Shown here: one piece after another, positions 9,107-18,806 of the stretch
How positions within the stretch are numbered: the stretch's first letter is position 1
Layout of the letters: each line of letters starts with the position of its first letter
NCBI RefSeq assembly: GCF_001865995.1
Contig: NZ_MLQQ01000025.1
Coordinates: 1 to 62,135 of the forward strand
DNA from: Anaerobacillus arseniciselenatis
GTDB lineage: Bacteria; Bacillota; Bacilli; Bacillales; Anaerobacillaceae
Length of the DNA stretch: 62,135 bases
Reading direction: 5' to 3'
Program-made: the position numbers and the translations under genes
Notes under the pieces: model-generated
Database searches by the model: none
What the model was told of the DNA's origin: nothing
What the model saw: the letters and a program-made list of their open reading frames with translations, nothing else

Positions 9107-9806
9107 ACTAAATGATATTTTTACATTTCGAGACACTCGATTTTTCCCATCTCCAAGTGGGGCCATCGAGCAATTATATATAGGATTCTTTCAATCTGGT
9201 ATTTTAAGTAGTGCACTGATAACTAGTTTACAGAGAATAAGTGTTGGTTTTGCACTAGCGCTTATTATTGGAACTGCACTAGGCATTTTACTAGGACAGT
9301 CAAAATTAGCTGACGAAACGATTGGATCATTAGTTATTGCCTTGCAATCGATTCCGAGTATCGTTTGGCTTCCAATTGCTCTTATTGCTTTTGGTCAAGG
9401 AAGTACAGCTATTATTTTCATTATCGTGCTTGGTGGTACGTGGGCTATGACAATGAATGTGCGTATGGGTATTAAAAACGTTCAACCTTTGTTAATACGC
9501 GCTGCAAGGACAATGGGTTACAAAGGTTCTGAGTTAGTATGGAAAGTAATGCTTCCAGCTTCTATTCCCGCAGCCTTAACTGGTGCTAGACTTGCATGGG
9601 CATTTGGTTGGCGTGCATTAATGGCCGGTGAACTTTTAGGACGCGGTGGTTTAGGACGGACGCTATTAGATGCTAGAGACATGTTCAATATGGATTTAGT
9701 CATTGCGATTATGGTCATTATTTCAATCATCGGATTAATCGTTGAATACTTAGTATTCGCTCCACTAGAAAAGAAAGTAATGACACGTTGGGGCTTGTCG
9801 AAGTAG
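9039..9806 (+). CDS. ABC importer permease, NitT/TauT (SsuC/TauC) type
   Basis: Inner-membrane channel subunit of the importer. The 255 residues contain about six hydrophobic segments and the cytoplasmic EAA-type loop AARTMGYKGSELVWKV that docks the ATPase, followed by GWRALMAGELL, a hallmark of SsuC/TauC permeases. The start ATG 9039 has a perfect AAGGAGG nine bases upstream, inside the end of the ATPase gene, so translation is probably coupled. The lipoprotein gene follows after a 217-base gap holding a MITE. Confidence 0.9.
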   Translation: MTTTVRRLVFFTALIAIWESIFRLNDIFTFRDTRFFPSPSGAIEQLYIGFFQSGILSSALITSLQRISVGFALALIIGTALGILLGQSKLADETIGSLVIALQSIPSIVWLPIALIAFGQGSTAIIFIIVLGGTWAMTMNVRMGIKNVQPLLIRAARTMGYKGSELVWKVMLPASIPAALTGARLAWAFGWRALMAGELLGRGGLGRTLLDARDMFNMDLVIAIMVIISIIGLIVEYLVFAPLEKKVMTRWGLSK

Positions 9807-9873
9807 AATTTTGGTAGTTTTGAGTTTTGAGTTGTGTGGGCAGTTCGAGGAAGTTTTTATTGAAAACTATAGG

Positions 9874-9988
9874 AGTGAATTTCATAATTAATGAAAATGA
9901 GCCACATCACGCAATATATAGTTTGCGAATGGTTTTACCGCAACTATATATATCCTAGTGGCGAAAATAATAAATTATGAAATTCATT
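9874..9988 (+). repeat. MITE-like palindromic element, copy b
   Basis: AGTGAATTTCATAATTA ... AATTATGAAATTCATT with inner arms AATATATAGTTTGCG / CGCAACTATATATA. It lies inside the importer operon, between permease and binding protein. Confidence 0.85.
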
Positions 9989-10023
9989 GATTTATAAATT
10001 AATAGAAAAGATTGGGGGATTTT

Positions 10024-11019
10024 ATGATGAAAAAAATATTTTCAGTAGCAATATTTGCTATTTTATTAGGGGTATTAGCTGCTTGTGGATCAGATGATTC
10101 TGATACGGTATCTGTTGGTTACTTTCCAAACTTAGACCATGCCGCTGCAATCGTCGGTAAAGAAAAAGCTTTTTTTGAAGAAGAAATGACAGATAAAGAA
10201 TTAGACTTTATTAACTTTCCAAATGGAAATGACTTTATTGAAGCGTTAGATAACGGAGCAATTCAGTTAGGTTATGTTGGACCTGGCCCGGCAATTAACT
10301 ACTTTTTAGCAGGGGGCGACATCGTTGTCATTGGTGCTGCTGCTAACGGTGCTACGTTAATTGTTGCTAGAGAAGATTCAGGTATTGAAACTTTAGATGA
10401 TTTTGCTGGAAAATCATTTTGTACTCCTGGAAACGGATGTACACATAACGTTCAGTTAGAGATTATGCTCCAAGATCGTGGCTTAACAACTACAAGACGT
10501 GGCGGTGAGGTCGACCATCAACCGCGTGTAAATCCTGCAAACATGATGATTATGTTTGAACAAGGTGAAATTGATGCAGCTGCTGCTCCAGAACCTTGGG
10601 GAACATATTTAGTTGAAGAATTTGGTGCCAATGTTATCGCAGAATGGAATGAAGTATTTTTAGGGGAAGAATTAGCTAGTGTCGTTGTTGTTACAACTCC
10701 ACAGTTTTTAGAAGAAAACCCTGAGCAAGTTGACCAATTTTTACGCGCTCATAAACGTGCAGTAGATTACACTCACGAGAACACTGCTGATACTTTAGAA
10801 ACAGTTAATGACTTGCTTTATAGCTTATCACAAACAAGACTTCCACAATCTGTTTTAGAAAACGCTTGGGAGCGTATGGTTGTTACAACAGAAACTCACG
10901 CTGACGCCTTACAAGCTTGGGCAACAGCTTCTTATGAATTAGACTTCATCAATGATGAGCCAGATTTAGATGGGTTTGTTGACACATCAAGATTAGATAA
11001 GATTTTAGCTGAAAACTAA
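10024..11019 (+). CDS. ABC importer substrate-binding lipoprotein, NitT/TauT type
   Basis: Captures the importer's substrate outside the membrane. The 331-residue product has a lipoprotein signal ending LAAC (C21), then the periplasmic-binding-protein-2 fold of the SsuA/TauA/NrtA group: GYFPNLDHAAAIVG near the N end, the hinge AAPEPWGTYL, and GYVGPGPA. Two adjacent ATGs (10024, 10027) follow GGGGGAT; the first is chosen. Position third in the operon and the MITE hairpin upstream suggest its expression may be set separately. The PNLDH motif is seen in sulfonate and bicarbonate/nitrate binders, so substrate remains open. Confidence 0.87.
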   Translation: MMKKIFSVAIFAILLGVLAACGSDDSDTVSVGYFPNLDHAAAIVGKEKAFFEEEMTDKELDFINFPNGNDFIEALDNGAIQLGYVGPGPAINYFLAGGDIVVIGAAANGATLIVAREDSGIETLDDFAGKSFCTPGNGCTHNVQLEIMLQDRGLTTTRRGGEVDHQPRVNPANMMIMFEQGEIDAAAAPEPWGTYLVEEFGANVIAEWNEVFLGEELASVVVVTTPQFLEENPEQVDQFLRAHKRAVDYTHENTADTLETVNDLLYSLSQTRLPQSVLENAWERMVVTTETHADALQAWATASYELDFINDEPDLDGFVDTSRLDKILAEN

Positions 11020-11032
11020 TTATATGTTTAGG

Positions 11033-11059
11033 TCCGGCTCTTTGTGAGTCGGATTTTTT
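11033..11059 (+). terminator. Rho-independent terminator of importer operon
   Basis: TCCGGCTC-TTTGT-GAGTCGGA followed by six T. Confidence 0.85.
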
Positions 11060-11083
11060 ATTGCGACAATACTGATGTGAGGT

Positions 11084-11128
11084 AACTAGTGCGTATGGGG
11101 GGAGTGCGCACTAGTTGGGTTCCTTATG
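11084..11128. repeat. Island 1 tail with 10-bp inverted repeat
   Basis: AACTAGTGCG (11084-11093) is inverted as CGCACTAGTT (11107-11116), then TGGGTTCCTTAT. The last part is the reverse complement of ATAAGGAACCCAACTA found at the ends of islands 2 and 3, showing island 1 is the same composite in opposite orientation. Confidence 0.7.
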
Positions 11129-11265
11129 GGTTCGGGCACGCGAGAAGGTCTCGCGTTACCTTTTGGGTGATGTGACGCTTTGTTCGGGCACGCGAGAAGG
11201 TCTCGCGTTACCTTTTGGGTGATGTGAAACTCGGTTAGGTCACGTGAAAAATTCTTACGTGCCCT
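11129..11265 (-). repeat. R2 tandem repeat (52-bp period), island 1, three units
   Basis: Hairpin cores ACGCGAGAAGGTCTCGCGT start at 11138 and 11190; a degenerate third core ACGTGAAAAATTCTTACGT starts at 11242, exactly 52 bases later. Each core is joined by TACCTTTTGGGTGATGTGA. In the third core one C-G pair has become T-A and one G-C has become G-T, so most pairing is kept. Confidence 0.85.
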
Positions 11266-11319
11266 TTATCTGTAACCGTCAAATCATCCACACCTTCTAA
11301 AGATAATCTTTTTATGCGA

Positions 11320-11625
11320 AAGAAACTGATTACTCTTCCTAACTTAAAACTAGTGAAGAGAAATCGAAATCCCGAACTGATTACTCTTCTCTGGTTCAAA
11401 ACCAGCATAGAGTAATCCAAACGCTCGAATGATTACTCTTCTCGACTCAAAACCAGAATAGAGTAATCCAAACGCTCGAATGATTACTCTTCTCTGGTTC
11501 AAAACCAGCATAGAGTAATCCAAACGTTCGAATGATTACTCTTCTCGACTCAAAACCAGAGAAGAGTAATCCAAACGCCCGAATGATTACTCTTCTGAGT
11601 TCAAAGCAAGAGAAGGGGAATCGAA
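11320..11625. repeat. R1 tandem repeat (51/52-bp period), island 1, six units
   Basis: GATTACTCTTC starts at 11328, 11379, 11431, 11482, 11534 and 11585. Each unit pairs GATTACTCT with AGAGTAATC; some carry an inner stem CTGGTT...AACCAG. Units are joined by CAAACGCTCGAAT. Six units match those at 39660. Open frames across it are a by-product of the period. Confidence 0.88.
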
Positions 11626-11649
11626 AGCTTAAAGTGAGCATTTTACTCT

Positions 11650-11790
11650 CTCTTTTATAGTGCAATTACACACTCCCCCCCGTAATATTAAGAAACACGA
11701 GTTGCACACTCCCCCCGTAATAGGAAGCAACACGCTACCGCACAGTCCCAAATTCCACTACAAATAGTCCCACCACAACGCCCAAAATCA
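11650..11790. repeat. Island 1 distal tail, direct repeats with C-runs
   Basis: Two about 38-base copies of TACACACTCCCC(C)CCGTAAT followed by AAGAAACACG or AGGAAGCAACACG. Similar TGCACACTCCCC and GAAGCAACGTG motifs end island 3. No gene is seen. Confidence 0.55.
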
Positions 11791-11800
11791 CTCCACAACC

Positions 11801-11839
11801 AAAAGCCCCTTCAGCGAGCTACAAAACTCACTAAAGGGG
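11801..11839 (-). terminator. Terminator of the hem operon
   Basis: On the minus strand ACCCCTTTAGTGAG pairs with CTCGCTGAAGGGG, followed by CTTTTGG. Confidence 0.8.
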
Positions 11840-11854
11840 TAATTTAAATTATTT

Positions 11855-13261
11855 TTATGAAAGCTGCTTTACGATTTTCTCAACAACAGCTTCACCTTGG
11901 TCGATGCAATCTGGAACACCAATTCCTTCAAATGATCCGCCAATAGTATAAACGCCAGGGAGCTGTTTTTGTAACTGCTCCTTTAACTCTGTAACTCTAT
12001 GCTTATGACCAACTACATATTGTGGCATAGCATCTTTCCAGCGGCGAATAATATGAAACTCAGGTTTTTCATCAATCTCCATCGTTTTGTTTAAATCAGC
12101 TAAAACGGCATCGATAATCTCTTCGTCAGACCAATCGACTATTGAATCGTTGCCTGCACGACCTACGTAACAGCGTAACAAAGCATACCCTTCCGGTGCT
12201 GAGTGTGCCCATTTTTTATGGGTCCAAGTACAAGCGGTAATGTTAAAATCGTTTTTCTTAGATACAACAAAACCAGTACCATTAATATCTTTCTTAATTG
12301 CCTTTTGAGGAAATGCCATCGCAATTGTAGCAACAGATGTTGAAGGAATTTCCGCTAATGGCTTTACAAAGGAATAGTTGCTCAAAGTTTGTTCTGTTAC
12401 ATGGTGTGGTGTTGCCATGACGACATAGTCAAATGTTTCAACAAGACCACTTGAAAAAGTAAGCTCATATTGCTCGCCTTTTTTCTCTACTTTTACAACA
12501 CCTGTACCTTTAACGATCGCATCTTCATCAAGAAAACTTTCAACACCGTCAACTAAAGATTGTAAACCTCGCTTAAACGATAAAAACATTCCCTTCGGTT
12601 TTGCTTTCGGTACATTTTTCGGTTTAGGGGGCATTGATTTTTTCATCCCAAGAATGAGACTGCGATGTTTTTGTTCAACTTGGTGAAATTGTGGAAAAGT
12701 TGCCATTAAACTTAATTTATCAATATCTCCAGCATAAATTCCGGATAATAAAGGTTCGATTAAGTTATCAACGACTTCATTACCTAGACGCTTTCGAAAA
12801 AAGCTTCCTAAAGATATATCAACGTCTGGATCACTAGCTTTCGGTAAAACTAAATCACCTGCCGCTCGTAATTTTCCTATCGGTGAAAATAACCTCGTTG
12901 TTGCAAATGGAGCCATTTGTGTGGGTATCCCCATAATCGCTCCACCTGGGATCGGGAAAAGTTTATTGTTGTTAAGAATAAACGCTCCTCCACCACCGTT
13001 ATTAACGAGATCTTTTTCTAGCCCGACTTCCTTAGCAAGCCTAGATGCACTTTGTTTTCTCGCTAAAAATGAATCTGGTCCCATTTCAATAACAAAGCCG
13101 TTACGATAATCGGTCGTTATTTTGCCACCTAGTTTTGTCGATTTTTCAAAAAGGCGGTACTCACAATCTAAATTGTTCGCTAATATTTCTTTTTGCAAAT
13201 AGTAGGCTACCGTAATCCCGGTAATTCCCCCTCCAATAATTGCTACTCTCTTTTTACTCAT
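11855..13261 (-). CDS. hemY: Coproporphyrinogen/protoporphyrinogen oxidase HemY (CgoX)
   Basis: FAD enzyme oxidising coproporphyrinogen III to coproporphyrin III in the Gram-positive haem pathway. The 468-residue product starts RVAIIGGGITGITVAYYL (FAD-binding fold) and has the GPDSFLARK and C-terminal GGSFEGIGVPDCIDQGEAV motif of the HemY family. Its ATG overlaps the hemH stop by one base (TAATG). It is the last gene of hemE-hemH-hemY, the conserved Bacillus order, and ends before a clear terminator. Confidence 0.95.
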   Translation of the reverse strand: MSKKRVAIIGGGITGITVAYYLQKEILANNLDCEYRLFEKSTKLGGKITTDYRNGFVIEMGPDSFLARKQSASRLAKEVGLEKDLVNNGGGGAFILNNNKLFPIPGGAIMGIPTQMAPFATTRLFSPIGKLRAAGDLVLPKASDPDVDISLGSFFRKRLGNEVVDNLIEPLLSGIYAGDIDKLSLMATFPQFHQVEQKHRSLILGMKKSMPPKPKNVPKAKPKGMFLSFKRGLQSLVDGVESFLDEDAIVKGTGVVKVEKKGEQYELTFSSGLVETFDYVVMATPHHVTEQTLSNYSFVKPLAEIPSTSVATIAMAFPQKAIKKDINGTGFVVSKKNDFNITACTWTHKKWAHSAPEGYALLRCYVGRAGNDSIVDWSDEEIIDAVLADLNKTMEIDEKPEFHIIRRWKDAMPQYVVGHKHRVTELKEQLQKQLPGVYTIGGSFEGIGVPDCIDQGEAVVEKIVKQLS

Positions 13262-14202
13262 TAGCGCTCACTTTCTTTCAACTTTTTTGTGACGACATCA
13301 GCTAAACAATCAATAAACTTCGGCTTTGCATTTGGCATTTCAGGACGGTAATAACGAACTCCTAACTCGTCTGTAACATCTTTACATTCAATGTCGTTAT
13401 CATAAAGAACTTCTAAATGATCTGCAACAAATCCTACTGGACAATACACAAATGATGTATAACCTTTTTCATTGTATAAATCCCTTGTCAAATCTTGAAC
13501 GTCTGGTCCGATCCAAGGATCAGGTGTGTTACCTTCACTTTGCCAACCGATCGTATAATTTTTAATTCCTGCTGCTTTTGCAATCAAATCTGCCGTTTCT
13601 TGTAGCTGATCAGGATACGGGTCTCCGTTTTGTAATATCTTTTCTGGCAAACTATGTGCTGAAAAAATGACAACGGACTTTTCCTGCTCTGCTTCAGTCA
13701 TATCAACCATCGTTTTATTGATCGCATCTGCCCAATTTCCAATGAATTTAGGATGATCATACCAGCTGTCTATACTATGTATCGTAGGACCACCAATTTC
13801 ATCTGAATGCTCTTTGGCACGACCATTATAAGATTTCACACTAAACGTTGAGTAATGTGGTGCTAAGACGATACTTACCGCCTCTTTGATCCCATCTTCT
13901 TTCATTTGTGCCACTGCATCTTCGATAAAAGGATCGATATGCTTTAAACCTAAATAAAGCTTAAATTGAACTTCTTCATTAAGCTCATTTAACCTTTTTT
14001 CTAACTCTTGCCCTTGTGCTTCGGTAATTTTCGCTAATGGAGAAATACCACCAATGGCTTCATAACGTTCAGTTAGTTCATTTAACGCTTCTTCTGAAGG
14101 CTTTCTTCCACGTCTAATATGTGTATAATACGGCTCAATCTCCTCTACCTTTCGAGGAGTACCATAAGCCATGACAAGTAGTCCAATCGTTTTTTTAGAC
14201 AT
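13261..14202 (-). CDS. hemH: Coproporphyrin ferrochelatase HemH (CpfC)
   Basis: Inserts ferrous iron into coproporphyrin III. The 313-residue protein has the N-terminal [35 protein letters not shown], the metal-binding histidine in [11 protein letters not shown] and the C-terminal [17 protein letters not shown] with conserved glutamate. Length is that of the soluble Bacillus enzyme (310). ATG 14202 follows AAAGGTGTAATGA. It lies between hemE and hemY; the gap to hemE holds an AT-rich repeat. Confidence 0.96.
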   Translation of the reverse strand: MSKKTIGLLVMAYGTPRKVEEIEPYYTHIRRGRKPSEEALNELTERYEAIGGISPLAKITEAQGQELEKRLNELNEEVQFKLYLGLKHIDPFIEDAVAQMKEDGIKEAVSIVLAPHYSTFSVKSYNGRAKEHSDEIGGPTIHSIDSWYDHPKFIGNWADAINKTMVDMTEAEQEKSVVIFSAHSLPEKILQNGDPYPDQLQETADLIAKAAGIKNYTIGWQSEGNTPDPWIGPDVQDLTRDLYNEKGYTSFVYCPVGFVADHLEVLYDNDIECKDVTDELGVRYYRPEMPNAKPKFIDCLADVVTKKLKESER

Positions 14203-14220
14203 TTCATTACACCTTTCTTT

Positions 14221-14318
14221 TTAAATGTACAATTTAAAATTGATAATGTAGAATTATTGAAAGATTCGCTTCGTAGCCAAAGCTTTCAACATTCTACATT
14301 ATAAATTATACATTTTTA
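14221..14318. repeat. AT-rich element with GCTTCG core, copy 2
   Basis: AAATGTACAATTTAAAATT and ATAAATTATACATTTTTAA arms flank ATGTAGAAT...ATTCTACAT and a TCGCTTCGTAGCC core. It separates hemE from hemH. Confidence 0.65.
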
Positions 14319-14322
14319 ATTT

Positions 14323-15360
14323 TTATTTCGCTGTATACTCATGAACGAATGCTGTTAATCGACGTAATGTATCAGGTTGGACTTGTGGGAATACACCGTG
14401 TCCTAAGTTGAAAATAAAGCCACCGTCATGTTTCAATCCTTGATCTAAAATTTCCTTCGCACGAGATTCAATAACATCCCAAGGAGCAAGTAAAATGGCT
14501 GGATCTAAGTTTCCTTGAACCGCTTTTTTAATACCACGCTCACCCGCTTCTTTAATTGAAAGTCTCCAATCTAAACCTACTACATCTAAAGGAAGATCAT
14601 GCCATTCATTTGCTAAGTGACTCGCTCCTACTCCGAACATAATTAATGGAACGTTCTCTTCTTTTAATGCTGTGAAGATTTTATGCATCGCAGGTTTAAT
14701 AAACGTACGATAGTCTTGAACGTTTAATGCACCTACCCATGAATCAAAGATTTGAATTGCTTGTGAACCGGCTTTAATTTGTGATTTACAGTACGTGATC
14801 GTCATATCAGCTAGTTTGTCCATAAGTAAGAACCAGCTTTCAGGCTGAGAATACATAAACGCCTTTGTTTTATTATAGTTTTTTGAAGGGCCACCTTCAA
14901 TCATATAGCTTGCAAGTGTAAATGGCGCTCCACCAAATGAAATTAATGGCACTGTTAACTGTTCTCTTAAAAGCTTAATCGTATCTAATACGTAAGGAAC
15001 ATCTGCTTCAGGATTAATTGTGCCTAGTTTCTCTACATCTTGCAGTGTACGTACTGGATTAGAAATCACTGGACCAATTCCAGCTTTAATTTCGACGTCA
15101 ATACCAATCGCCGGAAGTGGCGTCATAATGTCTTTATATAAAATCGCTGCGTCATTATCGTACTGATCAACCGGAAGTTTTGTCACATATGCACAAAGTT
15201 CTGGTTGATGAGTGATTTCAAATAACGAATATTTTTCTTTAATTGCACGATACTCTGGTTGCGATCTCCCTGCTTGTCGCATATACCAAACTGGAACTCG
15301 TGAAACTTGTTCCCCTTTTACAGCTTTTAAAAAGTTATCATTGAATGTTTGCGTTGTCAT
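14323..15360 (-). CDS. hemE: Uroporphyrinogen decarboxylase HemE
   Basis: Removes four carboxyl groups from uroporphyrinogen III. The 345-residue product starts at ATG 15360 behind GTGAGGGT; the frame is open four codons further but that part is the ribosome site itself. It shows the signature [17 protein letters not shown] near residue 25 and [15 protein letters not shown], and the catalytic aspartate in [12 protein letters not shown]. First gene of the hem operon, with MITE copy c only 35 bases upstream in the presumed leader. Confidence 0.96.
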   Translation of the reverse strand: MTTQTFNDNFLKAVKGEQVSRVPVWYMRQAGRSQPEYRAIKEKYSLFEITHQPELCAYVTKLPVDQYDNDAAILYKDIMTPLPAIGIDVEIKAGIGPVISNPVRTLQDVEKLGTINPEADVPYVLDTIKLLREQLTVPLISFGGAPFTLASYMIEGGPSKNYNKTKAFMYSQPESWFLLMDKLADMTITYCKSQIKAGSQAIQIFDSWVGALNVQDYRTFIKPAMHKIFTALKEENVPLIMFGVGASHLANEWHDLPLDVVGLDWRLSIKEAGERGIKKAVQGNLDPAILLAPWDVIESRAKEILDQGLKHDGGFIFNLGHGVFPQVQPDTLRRLTAFVHEYTAK

Positions 15361-15394
15361 CTTTACCCTCACCCTTCTTATTTATCTTTCTCAG

Positions 15395-15510
15395 AGTGAA
15401 TTTCATAATTACCTAAATCGAGCCATATCACACTAAATGTAGTTGCGAGTGTTTTAACGAAACTACATTTAGATACTTAATGGCGATAATATTGCATTAT
15501 GAAATTCATT
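15395..15510 (+). repeat. MITE-like palindromic element, copy c
   Basis: Inner arms CTAAATGTAGTTGCG / CGAAACTACATTTAG differ from copies a and b but stay complementary. Located in the hemE leader. Confidence 0.85.
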
Positions 15511-15689
15511 AAAATATGTATAAAATACATATATATTAACGTTTTTTCACTATTTATATTACTTTATTTACTATATACTTTCTCGGAATTGCTGTATAGT
15601 TTTCTAACGAAGTTGTCATAAAATTGATGATTTTATGTTTCAAAGATTGTTCAAATGTACAAAACCCACATGACAGATACCGTCATCAT

Positions 15690-15900
15690 CTAATATGGAA
15701 AAGGAGTGCAATTTTCTTCTCTTCGCTGTAAAGCTACTGAACTCAATAACATCAAGTGGTACTTCCTGGAAAATTCATCGTGTAGCTTTGCGACGAGTAA
15801 CCGCAGGAGCACCCTCTATCGAATTTTAGAGGCTCGTTCAGAAAATTGCACTCCTTTTTTCATACATAACCATCATAGCTGCATACTTGCCACCACCATC
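15690..15900. repeat. TTCGCTGTA/TTTAGAGGCT family repeat, copy 1
   Basis: AAAAGGAGTGCAATTTTC is inverted as GAAAATTGCACTCCTTTT; between them TTCGCTGTAAAGCTACT and TTTTAGAGGCTCGTTCA. Related copies lie at 30810 and 51940. The right part encodes the last residues of the small ORF at 15838-16026. Confidence 0.65.
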
Positions 15901-16026
15901 TAACAACCCGAAAAGTTGAACTAGTGTCCTAACCAACAAACCACAAACCAACCAACCTAACAAAACCGATACTCTCAATTTTATCTTAACGGGTAATTCC
16001 ACTTCAAAATGTGATATTGCTAACAT
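15838..16026 (-). CDS. Small membrane protein at the end of the ger operon
   Basis: 62 residues with one hydrophobic segment (VSVLLGWLVCGLLV, residues about 21-35, extending to LVQLFGLL). A GAGGAG ribosome site four bases before ATG 16026 and position 52 bases behind gerA support translation. Several GerA-type operons are known to carry a small membrane D subunit (GerKD, GerUD); this could be a counterpart, but usual D subunits have two membrane segments. Its last third lies in a repeat element, so the original C end may have been replaced. Confidence 0.55.
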   Translation of the reverse strand: MLAISHFEVELPVKIKLRVSVLLGWLVCGLLVRTLVQLFGLLDGGGKYAAMMVMYEKRSAIF

Positions 16027-16078
16027 TTTTCTCCTCAAAAAGTGAATGTTCATAAAATCGCTAAATTTAAACCAGTAT

Positions 16079-17602
16079 TTAACCTGACTTATTTTTATCT
16101 TCGGGTTTCAGTTCTGGAAAGCGCTTATTCATTAAACTCAATGGCGCTCTTATAAACATATCTAACCATTCACTATAGCGGTACGGTGCAAACGGAGAAG
16201 TATAATATGTACCAAAGCTTCGTAATCCTACTAAATGGATATTAATAAATATATAGACAATTACAATCCCATACAATCCCAATGTTGCTGCGCTAAGCAT
16301 CATTAAAAAACGAAGGAGTCGAAAAGCGATCGTTACATTATAAGCTGGAATTGCAAATGAGGCGATCGCTGTTAATGCAACGACAATGACCATAATCGGG
16401 CTAACTATACCGGCGCGAACAGCGGCATCACCGATAACGAGACCACCGACGATGCCAATCGTTTGTCCAACAGCACGAGGTAAGCGAACCCCTGCTTCTC
16501 GTAAAAGTTCAATGGTGATCTCCATCACGATCGCTTCGATAAATCCAGGGAAAGGCACTCCTTCGCGGGACCCTGCAATCGAAATCGCCATTAAAGTAGG
16601 TAACATCCCTTGGTGATACGACACCATTGCAATATAAATGGCCGGCAAAAACATCGCCAAAAAAGCAGCTAAATATCTAAGTAAACGAGTAAACGAACTA
16701 ATTTGCCAACGGTCATAGTAATCTTCAGGCGAACGAAACAACATATGGAACGTAATAGGCGCCATTAAACTAAACGGACTACCATCGTGTAAAACAACGA
16801 CTTGACCGCTCATTAATGCTGCAACTGTTTTATCAGGCCGTTCCGTCCGTAACATTTGCGGAAAAACTGTTAAGACATTGTCTTCTATTAACTGCTCAAG
16901 TGTTCCTGTTTCTACGACTTGATCGGTGTCAACGCATGAAATCCGATAACGCATCTCATCAATATATCGTTGATTCGTAACCCCTTTTATATAAAGAAGT
17001 GCAAAATCACTTTTCGCCCGTCGACCTAGCGCACCAAATTGAACCGTTAAATTAGGATCACGAATCCGTCGACGAATTTGTAAAATGTTTGTATGTAACG
17101 TTTCGACAAAGCCATCTCTGGGACCACGAACGACGATTTCACTTTCAGGCTCGGAGATACTTCTTTCATTAAATTGACGAGTTTCAAAAAGAATTAACTC
17201 CTTAATGCCATCAATGATGAGAATCGTTTCTCCTGATAAAAACGGCAACATTGCTTTTTCAAGTGAAGTTTCCGTCGTTAATTCCGATATTGTTACTACT
17301 TCCTCCTGTAAATAAGTTAAAAAATCTTTTTGATCATACCGTTTCACGTCCGTAAAGTAGATTAAAGGACGGATGACATCTTGTTCAATACTAGCTGAAT
17401 CACAAAGTCCATCGACAAAAAATAAGGTTGCCCGAATTTTCTTGCCGATCAGAAAATCTCTTTGGATGATATCATCGCTTTCACCGACGATATTGTTTAT
17501 TGATTGAACCGTTTCATCAATATCACCTGTAAATTTGATCTCATATTCTTTTTCTTTTCTTACTTCGTCTGAATGCAGTTTTGAAAATAGTTTTTTAAGC
17601 AT
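16079..17602 (-). CDS. Spore germinant receptor A subunit (GerA family)
   Basis: Inner-membrane A subunit of a nutrient receptor that triggers germination. The 507-residue protein has the usual hydrophilic N-terminal half (to about residue 250, with RRIRDPNLTVQFGALGRR and RYRISCVDTD) and a C-terminal half of several membrane segments, including SREGVPFPGFIEAIVMEI and LPRAVGQTIGIVGGLVIGDAAV, which are GerA hallmarks. It is third in the operon, ten bases behind gerC; the common order puts A first. Which germinant it senses cannot be read from sequence. Confidence 0.93.
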   Translation of the reverse strand: MLKKLFSKLHSDEVRKEKEYEIKFTGDIDETVQSINNIVGESDDIIQRDFLIGKKIRATLFFVDGLCDSASIEQDVIRPLIYFTDVKRYDQKDFLTYLQEEVVTISELTTETSLEKAMLPFLSGETILIIDGIKELILFETRQFNERSISEPESEIVVRGPRDGFVETLHTNILQIRRRIRDPNLTVQFGALGRRAKSDFALLYIKGVTNQRYIDEMRYRISCVDTDQVVETGTLEQLIEDNVLTVFPQMLRTERPDKTVAALMSGQVVVLHDGSPFSLMAPITFHMLFRSPEDYYDRWQISSFTRLLRYLAAFLAMFLPAIYIAMVSYHQGMLPTLMAISIAGSREGVPFPGFIEAIVMEITIELLREAGVRLPRAVGQTIGIVGGLVIGDAAVRAGIVSPIMVIVVALTAIASFAIPAYNVTIAFRLLRFLMMLSAATLGLYGIVIVYIFINIHLVGLRSFGTYYTSPFAPYRYSEWLDMFIRAPLSLMNKRFPELKPEDKNKSG

Positions 17603-17612
17603 CGCTTATCTC

Positions 17613-18806
17613 CTATGTTAATTGCTCTTTCGTCATATAATGTCTAATTTTTGCTTTTACACTAATTTCAATATTAGCATTGGAGAAGTATCCGTCCTCT
17701 CCGTCCCACTCATCTTCTACTTCCTTCCAACGAGCATAGTTTTTCCGTTGAACTGTTTTATATAGTTCAAAAATATCGGCATGAAACTCATTTTGCATTT
17801 TCGCGACAATTTTGCTAGCTAGTCTTTCTATTTCTTCTTCTAAAGCAGCCTCAACTTTTTCAATCTCCTCTTGTTCACCGATGTCTATTCCTTCTAACCA
17901 ATTTTCTGTAAAAAAACCTTCTGCTTTAATTTCAATATGAAAATGATCTTCACCGTCTTTTTGCTCATACGTAAAAACAGAATCCATATTATCGAGTTCA
18001 ACAACAAAAAGGTTATCTTCTAAGCTTGCTTCAACAATCGCATTTTCTGCTTCTCCTCTAATTAAGTTATACCCTTCCATATCTACTTCCCCAAGCCAAC
18101 CGATCATTTCGTTCGTTTCCCCTAAAAAAACACCAGCACCAGCAATGACGAAATCTACTCCTCTTTTTTCGGTAATTCGCGGAACGATATAACTGTGTTC
18201 CTCAACAACACATGTCGCTAATTCACCGATTGGTTTTGGAAACGGCATCCCATGAGAAGCAGGATAATTATCTTGAATCATCTTAATTGAAAGCCCCGGC
18301 ATCATCTCAAGCGGTAGCTTATCCTCCAACACTTCAAAACCATTACCTTTTGATACAAAAACTAGTGTCGTACGGCGCATTTCATGATCTCTAATATAAA
18401 GGTCGATTACTTTCCCAATTGCCCCGGTTCGGGCTATTTCTTCGTTAATAATGATCGCTTTTAGATGTTCGAAATTTAAGCGACGACTCCTTCTTGTAGC
18501 AATATGTCTAAGCGTCTTAAAGTTCGTCCTTCCAACAGCGCTAATATTAAAAAAAGGAACTTGTTCAAAAGCAAGGTCTTCAGTAACTGTGCCCGGGATT
18601 ACGACTTGAAAAGTCGTCTTGTATAATTGTTGTGGATCAAAGTTCTGTTCTTTTTTAAACTGCTTCTTATATTGTTCATAATCTTCTTCTTCAAGAGTAT
18701 CGATCGCTAAAGCGATGACAAATCCAATTTCTTCAATTTCCGTTAAATCCCAACAAGAAGTTAACGTGAGCAACACTACAATCGATAGTAACCATTTTTT
18801 TTTCAT
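17613..18806 (-). CDS. Spore germinant receptor C subunit, Ger(x)C lipoprotein
   Basis: Lipoprotein subunit of the germinant receptor at the outer face of the spore inner membrane. The 397-residue product has a signal peptide ending LTSC (C18) followed by WDLTEIEEIGFV, the characteristic start of mature GerC proteins, and the family motif around RSRRLNFEHLKAIIINEEIA. The start codon directly follows the gerB stop (TAAATG), so translation is coupled. It is the second receptor gene in the operon. Confidence 0.93.
   Translation of the reverse strand: MKKKWLLSIVVLLTLTSCWDLTEIEEIGFVIALAIDTLEEEDYEQYKKQFKKEQNFDPQQLYKTTFQVVIPGTVTEDLAFEQVPFFNISAVGRTNFKTLRHIATRRSRRLNFEHLKAIIINEEIARTGAIGKVIDLYIRDHEMRRTTLVFVSKGNGFEVLEDKLPLEMMPGLSIKMIQDNYPASHGMPFPKPIGELATCVVEEHSYIVPRITEKRGVDFVIAGAGVFLGETNEMIGWLGEVDMEGYNLIRGEAENAIVEASLEDNLFVVELDNMDSVFTYEQKDGEDHFHIEIKAEGFFTENWLEGIDIGEQEEIEKVEAALEEEIERLASKIVAKMQNEFHADIFELYKTVQRKNYARWKEVEDEWDGEDGYFSNANIEISVKAKIRHYMTKEQLT

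Noticed and set aside
11235..11665. Minus-strand frames of 61 and 72 codons in island 1
   Set aside because: Same repeat by-product; no start signal and peptide periodicity equals the DNA repeat.
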